A stretch of DNA of 64,000 nucleotides, taken from positions 2,196,342 to 2,260,341 of the forward strand of contig CP066681.1 of assembly GCA_016432265.1 (NCBI GenBank), given 5' to 3'. Below, in pieces: positions 46,016 to 54,425 of the stretch. Below the pieces are notes generated by a model. That model was not told the DNA's origin and made no database searches. It worked only from the letters and a program-made list of their open reading frames with translations. This DNA is from Micavibrio aeruginosavorus (lineage in GTDB: Bacteria; Pseudomonadota; Alphaproteobacteria; Micavibrionales; Micavibrionaceae). Positions within the stretch are counted from its first letter, which is position 1; every line of letters starts with the position of its first letter. The translations under genes and the position numbers were made by a program.

Positions 46016-46423
46016 CTATTGCAGCGTCGGCGGCCCCGGTATGTAGAAACTCTGCGGCGAGGCTTGCAGCGGCATATCCTCGCCCGCCACGACAAAAGTT
46101 AATGAGCCGAGCAGATCGTTATCGTCGCCCAAAACTTCTCCGGTCACAGGATTAACCAGATGCATGTCATCCCCTTCACCCTCGACCATGCTGACTGCGA
46201 TATTCAGAACCACCGGATCAACCTTGAAGTCAGGCTGCAGCATCGCCATCCCGTGCAGGCATTCACAAGCAACCTGAGACAGCGGCTGGCCGGTACGGGC
46301 ATGATCGATCATCTCAAGGAACACAGCCCTCTCCTCATCGAACATGACTTCCAGCACTGAGCCAATCATAAAAACATCAGCGCCATCAGCCTGCGTGCCG
46401 TTGCGTAGTGTAACCTGTTTCAT
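46016..46423 (-). CDS. unknown phage-region protein, candidate moron
   Basis: A 135-residue acidic protein (VTLRNGTQADGADVFMIGSV at the start; DMHLVNPVTGEVLGDDND near the end). No family recognised. It lies between the tail tubular A and B genes, normally adjacent in T7-like phages. AAGGAG precedes the ATG at 46423. Upstream is an AT-rich palindromic promoter region, and downstream a terminator-like hairpin. These mark a separately transcribed insertion. Confidence 0.6.
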   Translation of the reverse strand: MKQVTLRNGTQADGADVFMIGSVLEVMFDEERAVFLEMIDHARTGQPLSQVACECLHGMAMLQPDFKVDPVVLNIAVSMVEGEGDDMHLVNPVTGEVLGDDNDLLGSLTFVVAGEDMPLQASPQSFYIPGPPTLQ

Positions 46424-46465
46424 GGCCTGACTCCTTAAGGTGCGTCCGGAAAGTTTGCACTTTAT

Positions 46466-46496
46466 CATAAAATATTATTATGTCAAATATTTTATG
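46466..46496 (-). promoter_or_regulatory. palindromic promoter/operator of the 135-residue gene
   Basis: A perfect 11-bp inverted repeat, CATAAAATATT (46466-46476) and AATATTTTATG (46486-46496), with nine bases between. On the minus strand TTGACA (46486-46481) lies in it, and TAAAGT follows after 16 bp. The palindrome could be an operator. Confidence 0.5.
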
Positions 46497-46504
46497 GCGA
46501 TACT

Positions 46505-47074
46505 CTACTGGCGCGCCCTGATCAGGCTGAAATCCTCGATCCGGCCGGGACTGTCCTGCTGGGCATCGATCTGCCGCGCCCGCTCGAACTCAGCCGTTGC
46601 CATACGGAACAAGGTTTCGGCGCGCGCGGTATTCTCCGTCACCGGGATGCAGAATTCCGCCGACAGTCGCGCGATCAGCGCCGCATCGAAATAGGGCGGG
46701 AATTCTTCCTCGCCGGGACGAAATATATAAGTCAGCAAAACACTCTCGGCATCCGTGTGCAAAACATTGCGGGCGACGCGGTAACGCAGGCCACGGCCCT
46801 TGCCTCCGGTACCCGCCGACAGTGCGCGCAGAAAATCTTCAGGCAGCGCGAAGGCGCGGGCATAGTCCGCAAGCGGCGCGGCCTCTATCATCCCGAGAGA
46901 AACCTGCCCTGTAGCAAAGCTCCAGCCATAAGCCGAAAGCAGGGAATCACGGATCGGGGCGAACAGCGCCCCGGCAATTTCGGCCTCGGCCGACCCGTCG
47001 TTGAAAGAGGAAATCGGCGCCGCCCCCAGCCGGATCAAAGCCCGGCTGGCCAGCGCCACATCGTTCAGTGCCAT
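46505..47074 (-). CDS. phage tail tubular protein A-like (gatekeeper)
   Basis: A 189-residue protein of the T7 gp11 type. It opens LNDVALASRALIRLGAAPIS and continues FNDGSAEAEIAGALFAPIRD, then LLSAYGWSFATGQ, all as in the family. It connects the portal to the tail. It begins after a terminator and ends 8 bp past a palindromic promoter region. Confidence 0.88.
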   Translation of the reverse strand: MALNDVALASRALIRLGAAPISSFNDGSAEAEIAGALFAPIRDSLLSAYGWSFATGQVSLGMIEAAPLADYARAFALPEDFLRALSAGTGGKGRGLRYRVARNVLHTDAESVLLTYIFRPGEEEFPPYFDAALIARLSAEFCIPVTENTARAETLFRMATAEFERARQIDAQQDSPGRIEDFSLIRARQ

Positions 47075-47111
47075 GTGCTCGCTCCGTTGTTGGGAAGTTG
47101 AAAGTGCGGAT

Positions 47112-47133
47112 AAAAAAGAGCCGCTGACGCGGC
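47112..47133 (-). terminator. intrinsic terminator after the 162-residue gene
   Basis: GCCGC (47133-47129, minus strand) pairs with GCGGC (47124-47120) over a GTCA loop, with TCTTTTTTA after it. It lies between the 162-residue gene and tail tubular A. Confidence 0.75.
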
Positions 47134-47212
47134 CCGGAATCTTTACTTGTTTTACACCCTCTGGTCATTTACTGGCCGGGGCATGTTCACGCCCCGGTCA
47201 TGATTCTGCATC

Positions 47213-47701
47213 TTACGCCGCCAGCGCCATGCGCGGCGCAAAGCTGGACGGAACCGCTGCTGGCACATGGCCGGCAAAGCCGTCAAACATCTGGCTGATA
47301 CTCTCGATCTCGCGGCGCACGCAGCCGGTATAATATTCCATGCTACCCTTGAAAGAACTGCGAATGCTCCCCAGCAAGGACGGCGCGCTCATCGCTTCCG
47401 GCGTATCCTGCACGTCATAGGCATGCGTCAGGCGGAATGCCGCATCCATGGTACCGTGAAGCAACAGGCCCTTGCTGGTTATCCAGAAGCCGCGCACCTG
47501 GGATTCCAGTTGCGGATCACCCTGAATACGCTCCGACACCTTAAACAGAGCCAGATCATCATCGATGGAAGCGTTATTGACGAGACGAAGGGCCTGAGCC
47601 GCTTCAATGCGCTCGGGAAGCTTGTTTACCGAATTCGGGATCAAAATATAGGTCTGATCGGATCGAGAAACGCTTTCCCTGTGCATGCCTTGATAGGTCA
47701 T
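47213..47701 (-). CDS. unknown phage-region protein, candidate moron
   Basis: A 162-residue soluble protein of no family I recognise. It has SDQTYILIPNSVNKLPERIE near the N-terminus and LLGSIRSSFKGSMEYYTGCV in the C-terminal half. It is flanked by terminators on both sides (47855-47903 and 47112-47133), so it is an independent transcription unit inside the virion operon. A hairpin CCGGGGC/GCCCCGG also follows its stop (47176-47197). GCGGGTG precedes the ATG at 47701; the GTG at 47707 is an alternative. Confidence 0.6.
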   Translation of the reverse strand: MTYQGMHRESVSRSDQTYILIPNSVNKLPERIEAAQALRLVNNASIDDDLALFKVSERIQGDPQLESQVRGFWITSKGLLLHGTMDAAFRLTHAYDVQDTPEAMSAPSLLGSIRSSFKGSMEYYTGCVRREIESISQMFDGFAGHVPAAVPSSFAPRMALAA

Positions 47702-48044
47702 GTTCACACCCGCTTATCGCTATTAGTTTGCCGGTTACAATGCCTTCTTCGGACGTTCATTGATACTCAAAGACGCTGACGTGCCGTTTTTTGTGAAGAC
47801 AAAGTTAACAAAACATAAATTTCGCGCCAAAGCAACAAGAATTTCGGTTATGGGAAAAATGGCACGGCCATCAAGCACTTAAATCAGAGCCGATGGCCGT
47901 GCCCAATCGATACCGCCGGGCGAAGCAGGAACTCACCCCCGCCTTGAGAGGGCAATGCGCCCGCAACAACCCAGCGCAAACGGCAAAACCGCCCCGGCAG
48001 CCGGGGGAGGAGCGGCAGAATGCCGGGAGCGGATTTCATACCGG
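47702..48044. other. intergenic region with terminator
   Basis: No gene is supported. The AT-rich part at 47780-47860 is the likely promoter region of the 162-residue gene on the minus strand. The terminator at 47855-47903 ends the capsid transcript. The rest (47905-48044) is GC-rich; I see nothing in it. Confidence 0.5.
47855..47903 (-). terminator. intrinsic terminator of the capsid transcript
   Basis: A perfect 12-bp stem, GGCACGGCCATC (47861-47872) with GATGGCCGTGCC (47892-47903), loop 19 nt. On the minus strand ATTTTT follows. It lies about 140 bp after the 79-residue gene. Confidence 0.8.
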
Positions 48045-48284
48045 TCAGCTATACAGCGTGATGCTGACGCTGCTGCCCGTGTTGGCCGTGACAATGTAGA
48101 ATTTTGTCGACGGCGTGCCATCGGTATCGATATTCGCGATCACCAGATCGTTGACGCGCATCATGTCGGCAGCCTTGTCGAAATAATTCGCCGTACCGAT
48201 CGCGCTGTCGACGGTGGTGTAATGCCACAGGGTAAAATTGTTGGCGTACGCAAGAACGCTTAAATCGGATGCCTTGAAAGCCAT
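48045..48284 (-). CDS. small phage structural-type protein
   Basis: A 79-residue beta-rich protein (AFKASDLSVLAYANNFTLWH; RVNDLVIANIDTDG; TKFYIVTANTGSSVSITLYS) directly downstream of the capsid gene. Position and composition suggest a capsid decoration or head-fibre protein. No family assignment. Confidence 0.55.
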   Translation of the reverse strand: MAFKASDLSVLAYANNFTLWHYTTVDSAIGTANYFDKAADMMRVNDLVIANIDTDGTPSTKFYIVTANTGSSVSITLYS

Positions 48285-48328
48285 TTTGAAATACTCCGTA
48301 TGTGATGATGTAGGTGTTGGATGACTGT

Positions 48329-48371
48329 GACGGGGGGACGGGCAGGATTTAAATCGTCCGTCGCCCCGTCA
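48329..48371 (-). other. long hairpin between capsid and 79-residue genes
   Basis: TGACGGGG pairs with CCCCGTCA at the outer ends, and GGACGG with CCGTC further in. No T-run follows on either strand, so it is more likely an RNA stability or processing element than a terminator. Confidence 0.4.
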
Positions 48372-48379
48372 TTTATGTT

Positions 48380-49213
48380 TTAGTCCGGCGTCTCGTCGCA
48401 TTTGATTTCGACAATGCCGGTGTCGTCGATCAGCGCCGACCCCTGACTCATCATGTTATTGACGAAATGCGCGGCGCGGTCGCCATGCCAGGTGATATCG
48501 GTTTGCACATCGGAGCCCGATGCATGGCCGATTGCCGTGCGGTGATACCAGAAGCATGAACGAATATCGTTGCCATCCACAGGCAACCCGGAATGCGGCA
48601 TCCACAACGTTCCCAGCCAACGCTTGGCCTGCGTGCCACGGAAAGGCAGATCGTCGACGCCAATGTAATCGGACTTTGAGAATTCATCGATCTGCAGCAA
48701 TTCGCTCCACTGCTTCCAGCCTACGACCGCGTAACGTTCGCCGTCATCGGGTACATCGGCAACCCCCAGCTTCTCAAATGCGACCATGACCTTGGCCAGC
48801 GTCATGCCGGTATTGGCGTCGCTGATTTCCTGCGCGCCGCTTACAGTTGCCAGCGCCGCGATGATCAATTCGTCGGTTTTGCGCCCGAGAGCATAGGCCC
48901 CGGCGTTTGCAATCACCTGACGTTCGTCGATATTGATTTTCAGTTCCTGCAGGCGATCGACCCAGTCGCCGGCGTAATAATCCTGAAGCGCGCATTCAAC
49001 CGCGCTGTGCGACAAATTCATCACCGGCACCATGCCATGGGTGGATTTGGTCGACGCCGTGCCCTTGCCGACTTTCTGAAAGACGGCGGTTGCGCCATTG
49101 ACGTCGCCAATCGTGCGAACGGTGTTGCGCAGTTTCGAACCCTGACGCTGATAAGACTCGTGGACTTCGCGTTCAAACTGCTTGATGAACGCCTGGTCGA
49201 TGGATGTCGACAT
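48380..49213 (-). CDS. phage major capsid protein
   Basis: A 277-residue protein at the capsid position between the scaffold and tail genes. It begins MSTSIDQAFIKQFEREVHES and continues with KVGKGTASTKSTHGMVPVMN, a pattern of podoviral capsid proteins (Phage_capsid_2-like). Helical central part ANAGAYALGRKTDELIIAAL and the late DITWHGDRAAHFVNNMMSQG also fit. I judge it intact. CGAGG precedes the ATG at 49213. Confidence 0.75.
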   Translation of the reverse strand: MSTSIDQAFIKQFEREVHESYQRQGSKLRNTVRTIGDVNGATAVFQKVGKGTASTKSTHGMVPVMNLSHSAVECALQDYYAGDWVDRLQELKINIDERQVIANAGAYALGRKTDELIIAALATVSGAQEISDANTGMTLAKVMVAFEKLGVADVPDDGERYAVVGWKQWSELLQIDEFSKSDYIGVDDLPFRGTQAKRWLGTLWMPHSGLPVDGNDIRSCFWYHRTAIGHASGSDVQTDITWHGDRAAHFVNNMMSQGSALIDDTGIVEIKCDETPD

Positions 49214-49532
49214 GACTGATACCTCGTGGTTGCAAGTGGATGAGAAAGGAAGACACGCCACAGGGTTGTCGTCGGGGGACGGCCTCAGGTCGTGAAAAAA
49301 CAGGCCGCCAGGCGATCAAACATCGTTATCCGGCGACCTGCAAAAGTTTTAGAAAGCAGGAAAAGGAAACGCCCGCAACCTGTCGAAAAAAGACGGAGTC
49401 CGGGCGTTGATAAAATCAATATAGGATTTGTTTCCTATAAAATCAAGATAAATTTATTCATCGTCCAAATAATTTTGACTTGCCCCCGCCTGCCCGCCTA
49501 ATGTCCGCACAGCCCGGCAACATCGATGCATC
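49214..49532. other. divergent intergenic region with palindrome
   Basis: No gene is supported. It must hold the leftward capsid promoter and the rightward deacetylase promoter. GGCCT/AGGCC repeats lie near 49281-49305. The right half is AT-rich and contains the palindrome at 49420. Confidence 0.5.
49420..49439. promoter_or_regulatory. palindrome TATAGGA/TCCTATA, possible operator
   Basis: Seven-base arms TATAGGA and TCCTATA with a six-base spacer. A related but longer palindrome lies at 54964-54985. Both lie in divergent promoter regions of the phage block. Confidence 0.4.
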
Positions 49533-50540
49533 ATGCCCTTGAAAATTTATACACATAGCGACTGCCTGCAACATCGCCTCTACCCGTTCTTTGCAGAAAA
49601 GCCCGAACGGCTTTTAAGCGTACAGGCCGTCTTCAACGAGATGGCGCTGCCCATCGTAACGCCCGCCCCCGTCGACCCCGATACGCTCAGGCGCATTCAC
49701 GATGAAGACTACATCGGTGCCATTAAAGATCTGAGTTTGAAACCGGGGCCGTTACGCATCATCTCCGGATTCACCAACCCTTATGTGCAATGGTATACCC
49801 ACGTATCACGCGGCTCGTACCGTGCGGCGCTGCAGGCTGCGGGCGCGGCTGTCCATGCGGTCAGCGATGTGATGAACGATTCATGCCGGCGCGCGTTTTG
49901 CGCCGTGCGCCCCCCCGGCCATCATGCCGGGCCGCGCCATGGCGAAGGATTCTGCCTGTTCAACAATGTGGCGGCGGGTGCCGTGCAAGCCCTGAGTGAA
50001 GGCGCGCACAAAGTGGCGATTATAGACTTCGACCGCCATCACGGTAACGGCACGCAAGATATCGTCGAACAGCGCCTGAACAGTTCAGGGCAAATACTCT
50101 TTGTCTCATCCTATCAGCAAGGCTGCAAATACGACCATAATCATGACCGCGCTGTAAATCAGGGCTGGATCAGCGACAGCGTGCTTACCATCCCCGTGCC
50201 CGAAGGCAGCGCGTACGACTATCTGGACAAAGCCTACAGGCATCAGGTCATTCCCGCCCTGCACGATTTCAAACCGGACATCATCTTGCTATCGGCAGGG
50301 TTTGACATGCATAAATCCGACCCCCTTTCAAGCATCCGCCTTGAAGCGCAGGATTACCACAGCCTGACAAGCTTGATCGCAGGCGCTGCCGACGATGTCT
50401 GTGGCGGGCGGATTGTGTCGGTCATGGAGGGAGGTTATGACCTGAAAGCTCTTGCCGAATGCACGCGTTTTCATCTGCAGGCGCTTGCCCCGCAGGGCGG
50501 GTACGGTAAATTCAGAAGAAATTTCCGACCTTCCATTTGA
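49533..50540 (+). CDS. histone deacetylase family amidohydrolase (AcuC/HdaH-like)
   Basis: A 335-residue zinc deacetylase of the arginase/deacetylase fold. All catalytic elements are present: RPPGHHAG (His pair), GFCLFNNVA, the zinc ligands in IIDFDRHHGNGTQ, the third ligand in LLSAGFDMHKSDPLS and the catalytic Tyr in VMEGGYDL. Bacterial members remove acetyl groups from acetylpolyamines or from proteins such as acetyl-CoA synthetase. It runs against the phage genes between scaffold and capsid, so it is a cargo or host gene. The PilZ gene follows in the same direction. Confidence 0.92.
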   Translation: MPLKIYTHSDCLQHRLYPFFAEKPERLLSVQAVFNEMALPIVTPAPVDPDTLRRIHDEDYIGAIKDLSLKPGPLRIISGFTNPYVQWYTHVSRGSYRAALQAAGAAVHAVSDVMNDSCRRAFCAVRPPGHHAGPRHGEGFCLFNNVAAGAVQALSEGAHKVAIIDFDRHHGNGTQDIVEQRLNSSGQILFVSSYQQGCKYDHNHDRAVNQGWISDSVLTIPVPEGSAYDYLDKAYRHQVIPALHDFKPDIILLSAGFDMHKSDPLSSIRLEAQDYHSLTSLIAGAADDVCGGRIVSVMEGGYDLKALAECTRFHLQALAPQGGYGKFRRNFRPSI

Positions 50541-50700
50541 AAACTCCCTGATTTCATGAGAGAATCACAAACATAGGGTGTTTCGCCCTGTCTTTCTTCC
50601 GCAAGACCTCTATATTCTCTTGCAAAACGGCTGGGTGTTCTATATATTATGTCAACTCTGATCCAGGGCAACCCGGATCTGATGGAGCCACGTAAAAACT

Positions 50701-51087
50701 ATGATGCTACAAAACCTGATCGCCGCCCTGAAATCCAGTTCCAGTAACGATGCACTGTCAACCCGCCGCCGCCATCCGCGCCGGACGAGTGATCGTTGCG
50801 TCGTCGTTATCTACGGCCACACCTTCCCGGTCGAAGACTGGAGCTTTGGCGGTTTGCAACTGGCAGGCGACGACCGCCTGTTTGGCACCAGCCAAACGCT
50901 CGACTTCACCTTGAAATTCAAAGTAAGGAATACCATTCTCGACGTTCACCACCGCGGTCGCGTGGTACGCAAGGGCCATGGCCGCATCGCGCTTGAATTT
51001 GAACCGCTGACCCAGACCATCCGCCAGGGCTTCCAGCGCGTCATCGACGATGCCGTTGCCAGCGAGTTTGCTGAGTCGCAGGTATAA
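50701..51087 (+). CDS. PilZ domain protein (putative c-di-GMP receptor)
   Basis: A 128-residue single PilZ domain. The c-di-GMP-binding motifs RRRHPRR (RxxxR) and DWSFGG (DxSxxG) are both present at the usual spacing, so binding is likely. The rest gives the six-stranded barrel (HHRGRVVRKGHGRIALEFEP). It would link the second messenger to motility, adhesion or another output. It lies 160 bp after the deacetylase gene and ends at a strong terminator. Confidence 0.9.
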   Translation: MMLQNLIAALKSSSSNDALSTRRRHPRRTSDRCVVVIYGHTFPVEDWSFGGLQLAGDDRLFGTSQTLDFTLKFKVRNTILDVHHRGRVVRKGHGRIALEFEPLTQTIRQGFQRVIDDAVASEFAESQV

Positions 51088-51103
51088 AAAACCATTCTGA
51101 TTC

Positions 51104-51136
51104 AAAACCCCCTCTCCGCACGGAGAGGGGGTTTTT
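51104..51136. terminator. strong bidirectional terminator
   Basis: Arms of about 14 bp, AAAACCCCCTCTCC and GGAGAGGGGGTTTT, over a GCAC loop. A and T runs on the two sides let it act in both directions, between PilZ and the convergent scaffold gene. Confidence 0.9.
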
Positions 51137-51158
51137 ATATCGCATTGAGAATCGTGCC

Positions 51159-51863
51159 TTACTGCCCGGCGTACAGGCGGCGGAACCCATCCGTAACCTG
51201 CGCCACGAAGGCCGGGTCTTTAGTTTTCCAGTAGCGCGGATCGCGCATCATCGATTGCAAGTCGCGTTCGTCTCCGGCGCCTGAAAGCGTGTCTTCGCGC
51301 GCCATCACAGGCTCCTCGCCGCACATCAGCCGATAAAGCGCCATCACACCTTCAAAACTGCCGGCGAGGTTGGAAAGCACTGCAGGCGGCAGGTTTTTCT
51401 GGCCATAAGCCAGGAGCTGGCGTGAAATCTCCGCCCATTTCTCCGGCCCGCCGAACGCCGCGATCAAGCGATCGACCTCGCGTTCAGCCTTGAATTCGTC
51501 GGCCAGTTCCAAAACCATCGGCACCATTTTTTCAACCGCGAGGTCATAGACCATCTGCGCCTGCTCAGGGGTGAAGCCGCGCTCATGCAAGCGCTTGTTC
51601 ACATCGGAATCGACCGGGAACAAGCCGTGACTGACGTTGATTTCATAAGCATCCGGCGTCTCGGGAACGCCGAGCGTGCTTAAGACACGCGCCCGGTCTT
51701 GCGGATTGATCATGGTCGAAAGCTTCTTTTCCAGTTCAAGATAGGACGCCAGCAGCGCCTCGATACGGATTTCCTGTTTGCCGTCGTCCCAGAATTTTTC
51801 CGGCAGGTTGGCCGGCTTGCGGGATGACGTTTCGATTTCAGGGGTCAGTAAATTATCATTCAT
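51159..51863 (-). CDS. phage capsid assembly scaffold protein
   Basis: A 234-residue acidic helical protein, T7 gp9-like. The hallmark is PANLPEKFWDDGKQEIRIEA followed by LLASYLELEKKLS near the N-terminus, shared by many podoviral scaffolds. The C-terminus carries YWKTKDPAFVAQVTDGFRRL, a typical capsid-binding tail. It would guide prohead assembly and then leave. It sits between the portal and capsid genes, now separated from capsid by the rightward pair. Confidence 0.8.
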   Translation of the reverse strand: MNDNLLTPEIETSSRKPANLPEKFWDDGKQEIRIEALLASYLELEKKLSTMINPQDRARVLSTLGVPETPDAYEINVSHGLFPVDSDVNKRLHERGFTPEQAQMVYDLAVEKMVPMVLELADEFKAEREVDRLIAAFGGPEKWAEISRQLLAYGQKNLPPAVLSNLAGSFEGVMALYRLMCGEEPVMAREDTLSGAGDERDLQSMMRDPRYWKTKDPAFVAQVTDGFRRLYAGQ

Positions 51864-51890
51864 GTTTTTTCCTTTCTAAAAAACGACAAA

Positions 51891-52166
51891 TCAGGACGGC
51901 TGGCGTCCGGCATGAATCCACCGCAGTATCAGCGCCACCAAGGCGCGCTGGCCTTCGGCGTAACGCAGTTGCCCTTCCGGCGCATCCGCGCCATAGGCAC
52001 GGGCAAAGGTGAGATTTTGCAAATGCCCGAGAACGGCCTTGCCGTCCTCGCCGGAAAAAAGCCGCGCATAGGCCTTTTCGACACTGCGGCGGTCGCCGCC
52101 GGACAACGGCTCCGGCATCCAGAATACCGGCGCAGATCGCGGTTTAAACAGTTTGCGGAAGAACAT
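51891..52166 (-). CDS. Bbp19-like small phage protein
   Basis: A 91-residue protein with KAYARLFSGEDGKAVLGHL and RALVALILRWI, the pattern of Bbp19-type phage proteins found next to portal genes. Function not established. It overlaps the portal gene by 23 bp. Confidence 0.65.
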   Translation of the reverse strand: MFFRKLFKPRSAPVFWMPEPLSGGDRRSVEKAYARLFSGEDGKAVLGHLQNLTFARAYGADAPEGQLRYAEGQRALVALILRWIHAGRQPS

Positions 52167-53685
52167 CTGTTGTCTCCTGCTCGGGTAACGGCAAGGGCTG
52201 GCGGATCAAATCGACCGGCACACCCAGCGCCTCGCCCAGAAAACGGGCGGCAGCGGGCAGGTCGATGGCAGTCACGGCTTCCGGCCCCATCCGCAGCACC
52301 GACTCGATCCACGAAAGCGTGTTTTGGATATTGCGTTGCCCCTGCGCGCGGGCGAGCGGCGCGCGGTGATCGAGCGCCACCAAGCGGCCATCGAGCCGGA
52401 TGTCCGGCACTTCGCCGCGACGGCGCAGGATAGCTAAGGCGCGTTGTACCAGAGGCGTCAGCAGCTCAGCCTGCAAGCGACCGTAAGTGGCCCCCAGCAG
52501 CAAGGACATTTCAGCCGAGCGCTCGATGACTTCGGTCGCAGTCATGCGCGGCGACGCCACAGGCGCCAGCTTGTCAGCCAGCAAGGCATGGCGGACGCGA
52601 CGGCGCAGATCCTCAAGCACCAGTTGCGAGATATCGAAACGCCCCGGCATCTCAAGAGGCTTCAATCCAGCCGAACCCACTGCCTTGGGAATGATCGTTC
52701 CCGGCGTGAGCTCGATATTGGCCGGGTTGAGCACGCCGTCGTCATCAGCCTGCCAGATGCCGGTCACGGCAATCGAGGCGTTCTTTAAAATCAGCTCGAC
52801 CACCTTGTTCGCGGTCTTGATGTCCGGCAGCGCCTTCATTACGGGAGAGCGTCCATAAAGCTCGCCCGGGGCCTTGAGCCAGCGAAAAGCAATCACCGGC
52901 GACTGGCTGAACGAAGCCGTGCGCAACAGGCACGGTTCATCACCGGCATGGTGCAACAGCGCGGTAAATTCATACTGCCCGAAGGCAGCGGGCAGCACTG
53001 CTTCCAGCACATCAAAGCGCGCCTGCGCGTCTTTTGCCCCCGTCCGCATCACAATTTCAGGAATCATGGCCGCCGGATAGCGGCGCTGAATTTGCGCCAG
53101 CGTCAGCGCCATCTGGCGATAAGAGCCGTCGAGCATTCCGCCCGCACCTTCTTCGAGCACGATATCACTCAACGGCACCGCCGAGAAACGGAAGGCCGAT
53201 GCCGCGCCGGGTTCGGATTCTTCCAGCACCAGCGCCGCCGTGCCCCCCACGATCAGGTCAAGATAGCATTGATGCATCTCGACCATGAAATTGGAACGAT
53301 CGAAGTGCGCCTGCAATGTGCGGGCCGCCTGTTCCAGCAACGGCGACAGCGCTTCGGTTTCGGCGGGCGAAAGGTCGGGCCCGGGTTTAAAGCCGAACCA
53401 CTGCGTCCATGGCGGAGTCAGATGCCCCAGCAGGCTTGCGGCCAAAGAATCTACCGCATCGAGCGCCGTGCCGTCATAGATTTTCTCCATCCGGTTTTGC
53501 CCGGCAGCACTCCCGGCGAATGAATTGCGCTGCGGCAACGCATATTCGTAACTTTCCTGCCACAGCGACTCCCAAACGCGGCGCCGTTGCCGGGCGCGTT
53601 CATAACGGGCGATGAGTTCATGCGCACCGCCGCCCTCAGCCGCCGCTATCGGGGCTGCCTTTTGTTTCGACACTGTCATGGTCAT
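52144..53685 (-). CDS. phage portal (head-tail connector) protein, T7 type
   Basis: A 513-residue portal. It matches the Head-tail_con family: ELIARYERARQRRRVWESLW, LPQRNSF, KIYDGTALDAVDSLAASLLG, LTPPWTQWFGFKPG, then YGRSPVMKALPDIKTANKVV and SPRMTATEVIERSAEM. It forms the dodecameric DNA channel at the packaging vertex. Reading frame intact. Overlaps neighbours on both sides, so the cluster is tightly coupled. Confidence 0.93.
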   Translation of the reverse strand: MTMTVSKQKAAPIAAAEGGGAHELIARYERARQRRRVWESLWQESYEYALPQRNSFAGSAAGQNRMEKIYDGTALDAVDSLAASLLGHLTPPWTQWFGFKPGPDLSPAETEALSPLLEQAARTLQAHFDRSNFMVEMHQCYLDLIVGGTAALVLEESEPGAASAFRFSAVPLSDIVLEEGAGGMLDGSYRQMALTLAQIQRRYPAAMIPEIVMRTGAKDAQARFDVLEAVLPAAFGQYEFTALLHHAGDEPCLLRTASFSQSPVIAFRWLKAPGELYGRSPVMKALPDIKTANKVVELILKNASIAVTGIWQADDDGVLNPANIELTPGTIIPKAVGSAGLKPLEMPGRFDISQLVLEDLRRRVRHALLADKLAPVASPRMTATEVIERSAEMSLLLGATYGRLQAELLTPLVQRALAILRRRGEVPDIRLDGRLVALDHRAPLARAQGQRNIQNTLSWIESVLRMGPEAVTAIDLPAAARFLGEALGVPVDLIRQPLPLPEQETTDVLPQTV

Positions 53686-53963
53686 TCTCCGAGCAGGGTT
53701 TTGCGCGCGCCACTCAGGCTATCGCCGAGCAACCCGCGAAAGCTGGTGAGGACAGTGCCCAGCCGCCCGCGCCGGCGTTCCAGCAGATTGCTGGCGCGCG
53801 CCTGCGCCTTGACATCCTCATCGCCGGGCGTTGGCGCTGTCGACGGAACCGAGGCCGCAGACGACGTCGATACCGACGGTGCAGTGGCGGTCGTTGCGGG
53901 CATATACACATACTGGATCGGCGCCGCATCAGGCGCTTTGGGTCGTGAAGAAAGGCTTCCCAT
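53682..53963 (-). CDS. small phage protein with C-terminal RKTLLGE motif
   Basis: A 93-residue protein. The first half is Ala/Pro/Ser/Thr-rich and probably disordered. The second half (LLERRRGRLGTVLTSFRGLL, then ARKTLLGE) is of a type often found in front of podoviral portal genes. Its function is not known. Four-base overlap with the portal gene. Confidence 0.6.
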   Translation of the reverse strand: MGSLSSRPKAPDAAPIQYVYMPATTATAPSVSTSSAASVPSTAPTPGDEDVKAQARASNLLERRRGRLGTVLTSFRGLLGDSLSGARKTLLGE

Positions 53964-53966
53964 GAT

Positions 53967-54425
53967 TCATACCCCCTGCGCAGCAAGAGCCGCGCCATGC
54001 CGGGTCAGGTGGCGGTAAAGCTGCCACGGCGTCAGAACAGTCCAGCGATGCAGGCCCAGCACGCGCTTGACCGCCTCAACACAGGTAAACACCATCGGCG
54101 GCGCGGGTTTCTTATGGCCGCGATAAAGAGGCGCGGGCATCACGCGATTGCCGCGCGCGGCAAGCCACCCCGGCAGATCGAAATCAGGCGGCACGTCATG
54201 AACCTTCATCTCTGTATGCTGCAACAACGGATCGAGCGAAAGCCAGCGCGTGCCGTCATGAACGATCACAAAACAGTGACGGAACCCCGGGCGCAGGAAT
54301 TTGAGCCACGGCCAGTCCGATTTGCCGCTGAACACCACCCACGCCTTCTCCTGAAGAGGTGCGGAAAACGGCTGCGTCCGGGCGAACATCATCGCTTCTT
54401 CGCTTTCATCAAAAAACTTTCTCAT
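53967..54425 (-). CDS. phage-region protein with possible Cys/His active site
   Basis: A 152-residue protein. It has HCFVIVHDGTRWLSLDPLLQ in the middle and FTCVEAVKRVLGLH near the C-terminus. The conserved-looking Cys before VEAVKR, with upstream His and Asp, recalls papain-like or NlpC-type folds, but I cannot assign one. Alternative starts exist at the MM pair (residues 12-13). It overlaps the next gene by 4 bp. Confidence 0.55.
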   Translation of the reverse strand: MRKFFDESEEAMMFARTQPFSAPLQEKAWVVFSGKSDWPWLKFLRPGFRHCFVIVHDGTRWLSLDPLLQHTEMKVHDVPPDFDLPGWLAARGNRVMPAPLYRGHKKPAPPMVFTCVEAVKRVLGLHRWTVLTPWQLYRHLTRHGAALAAQGV

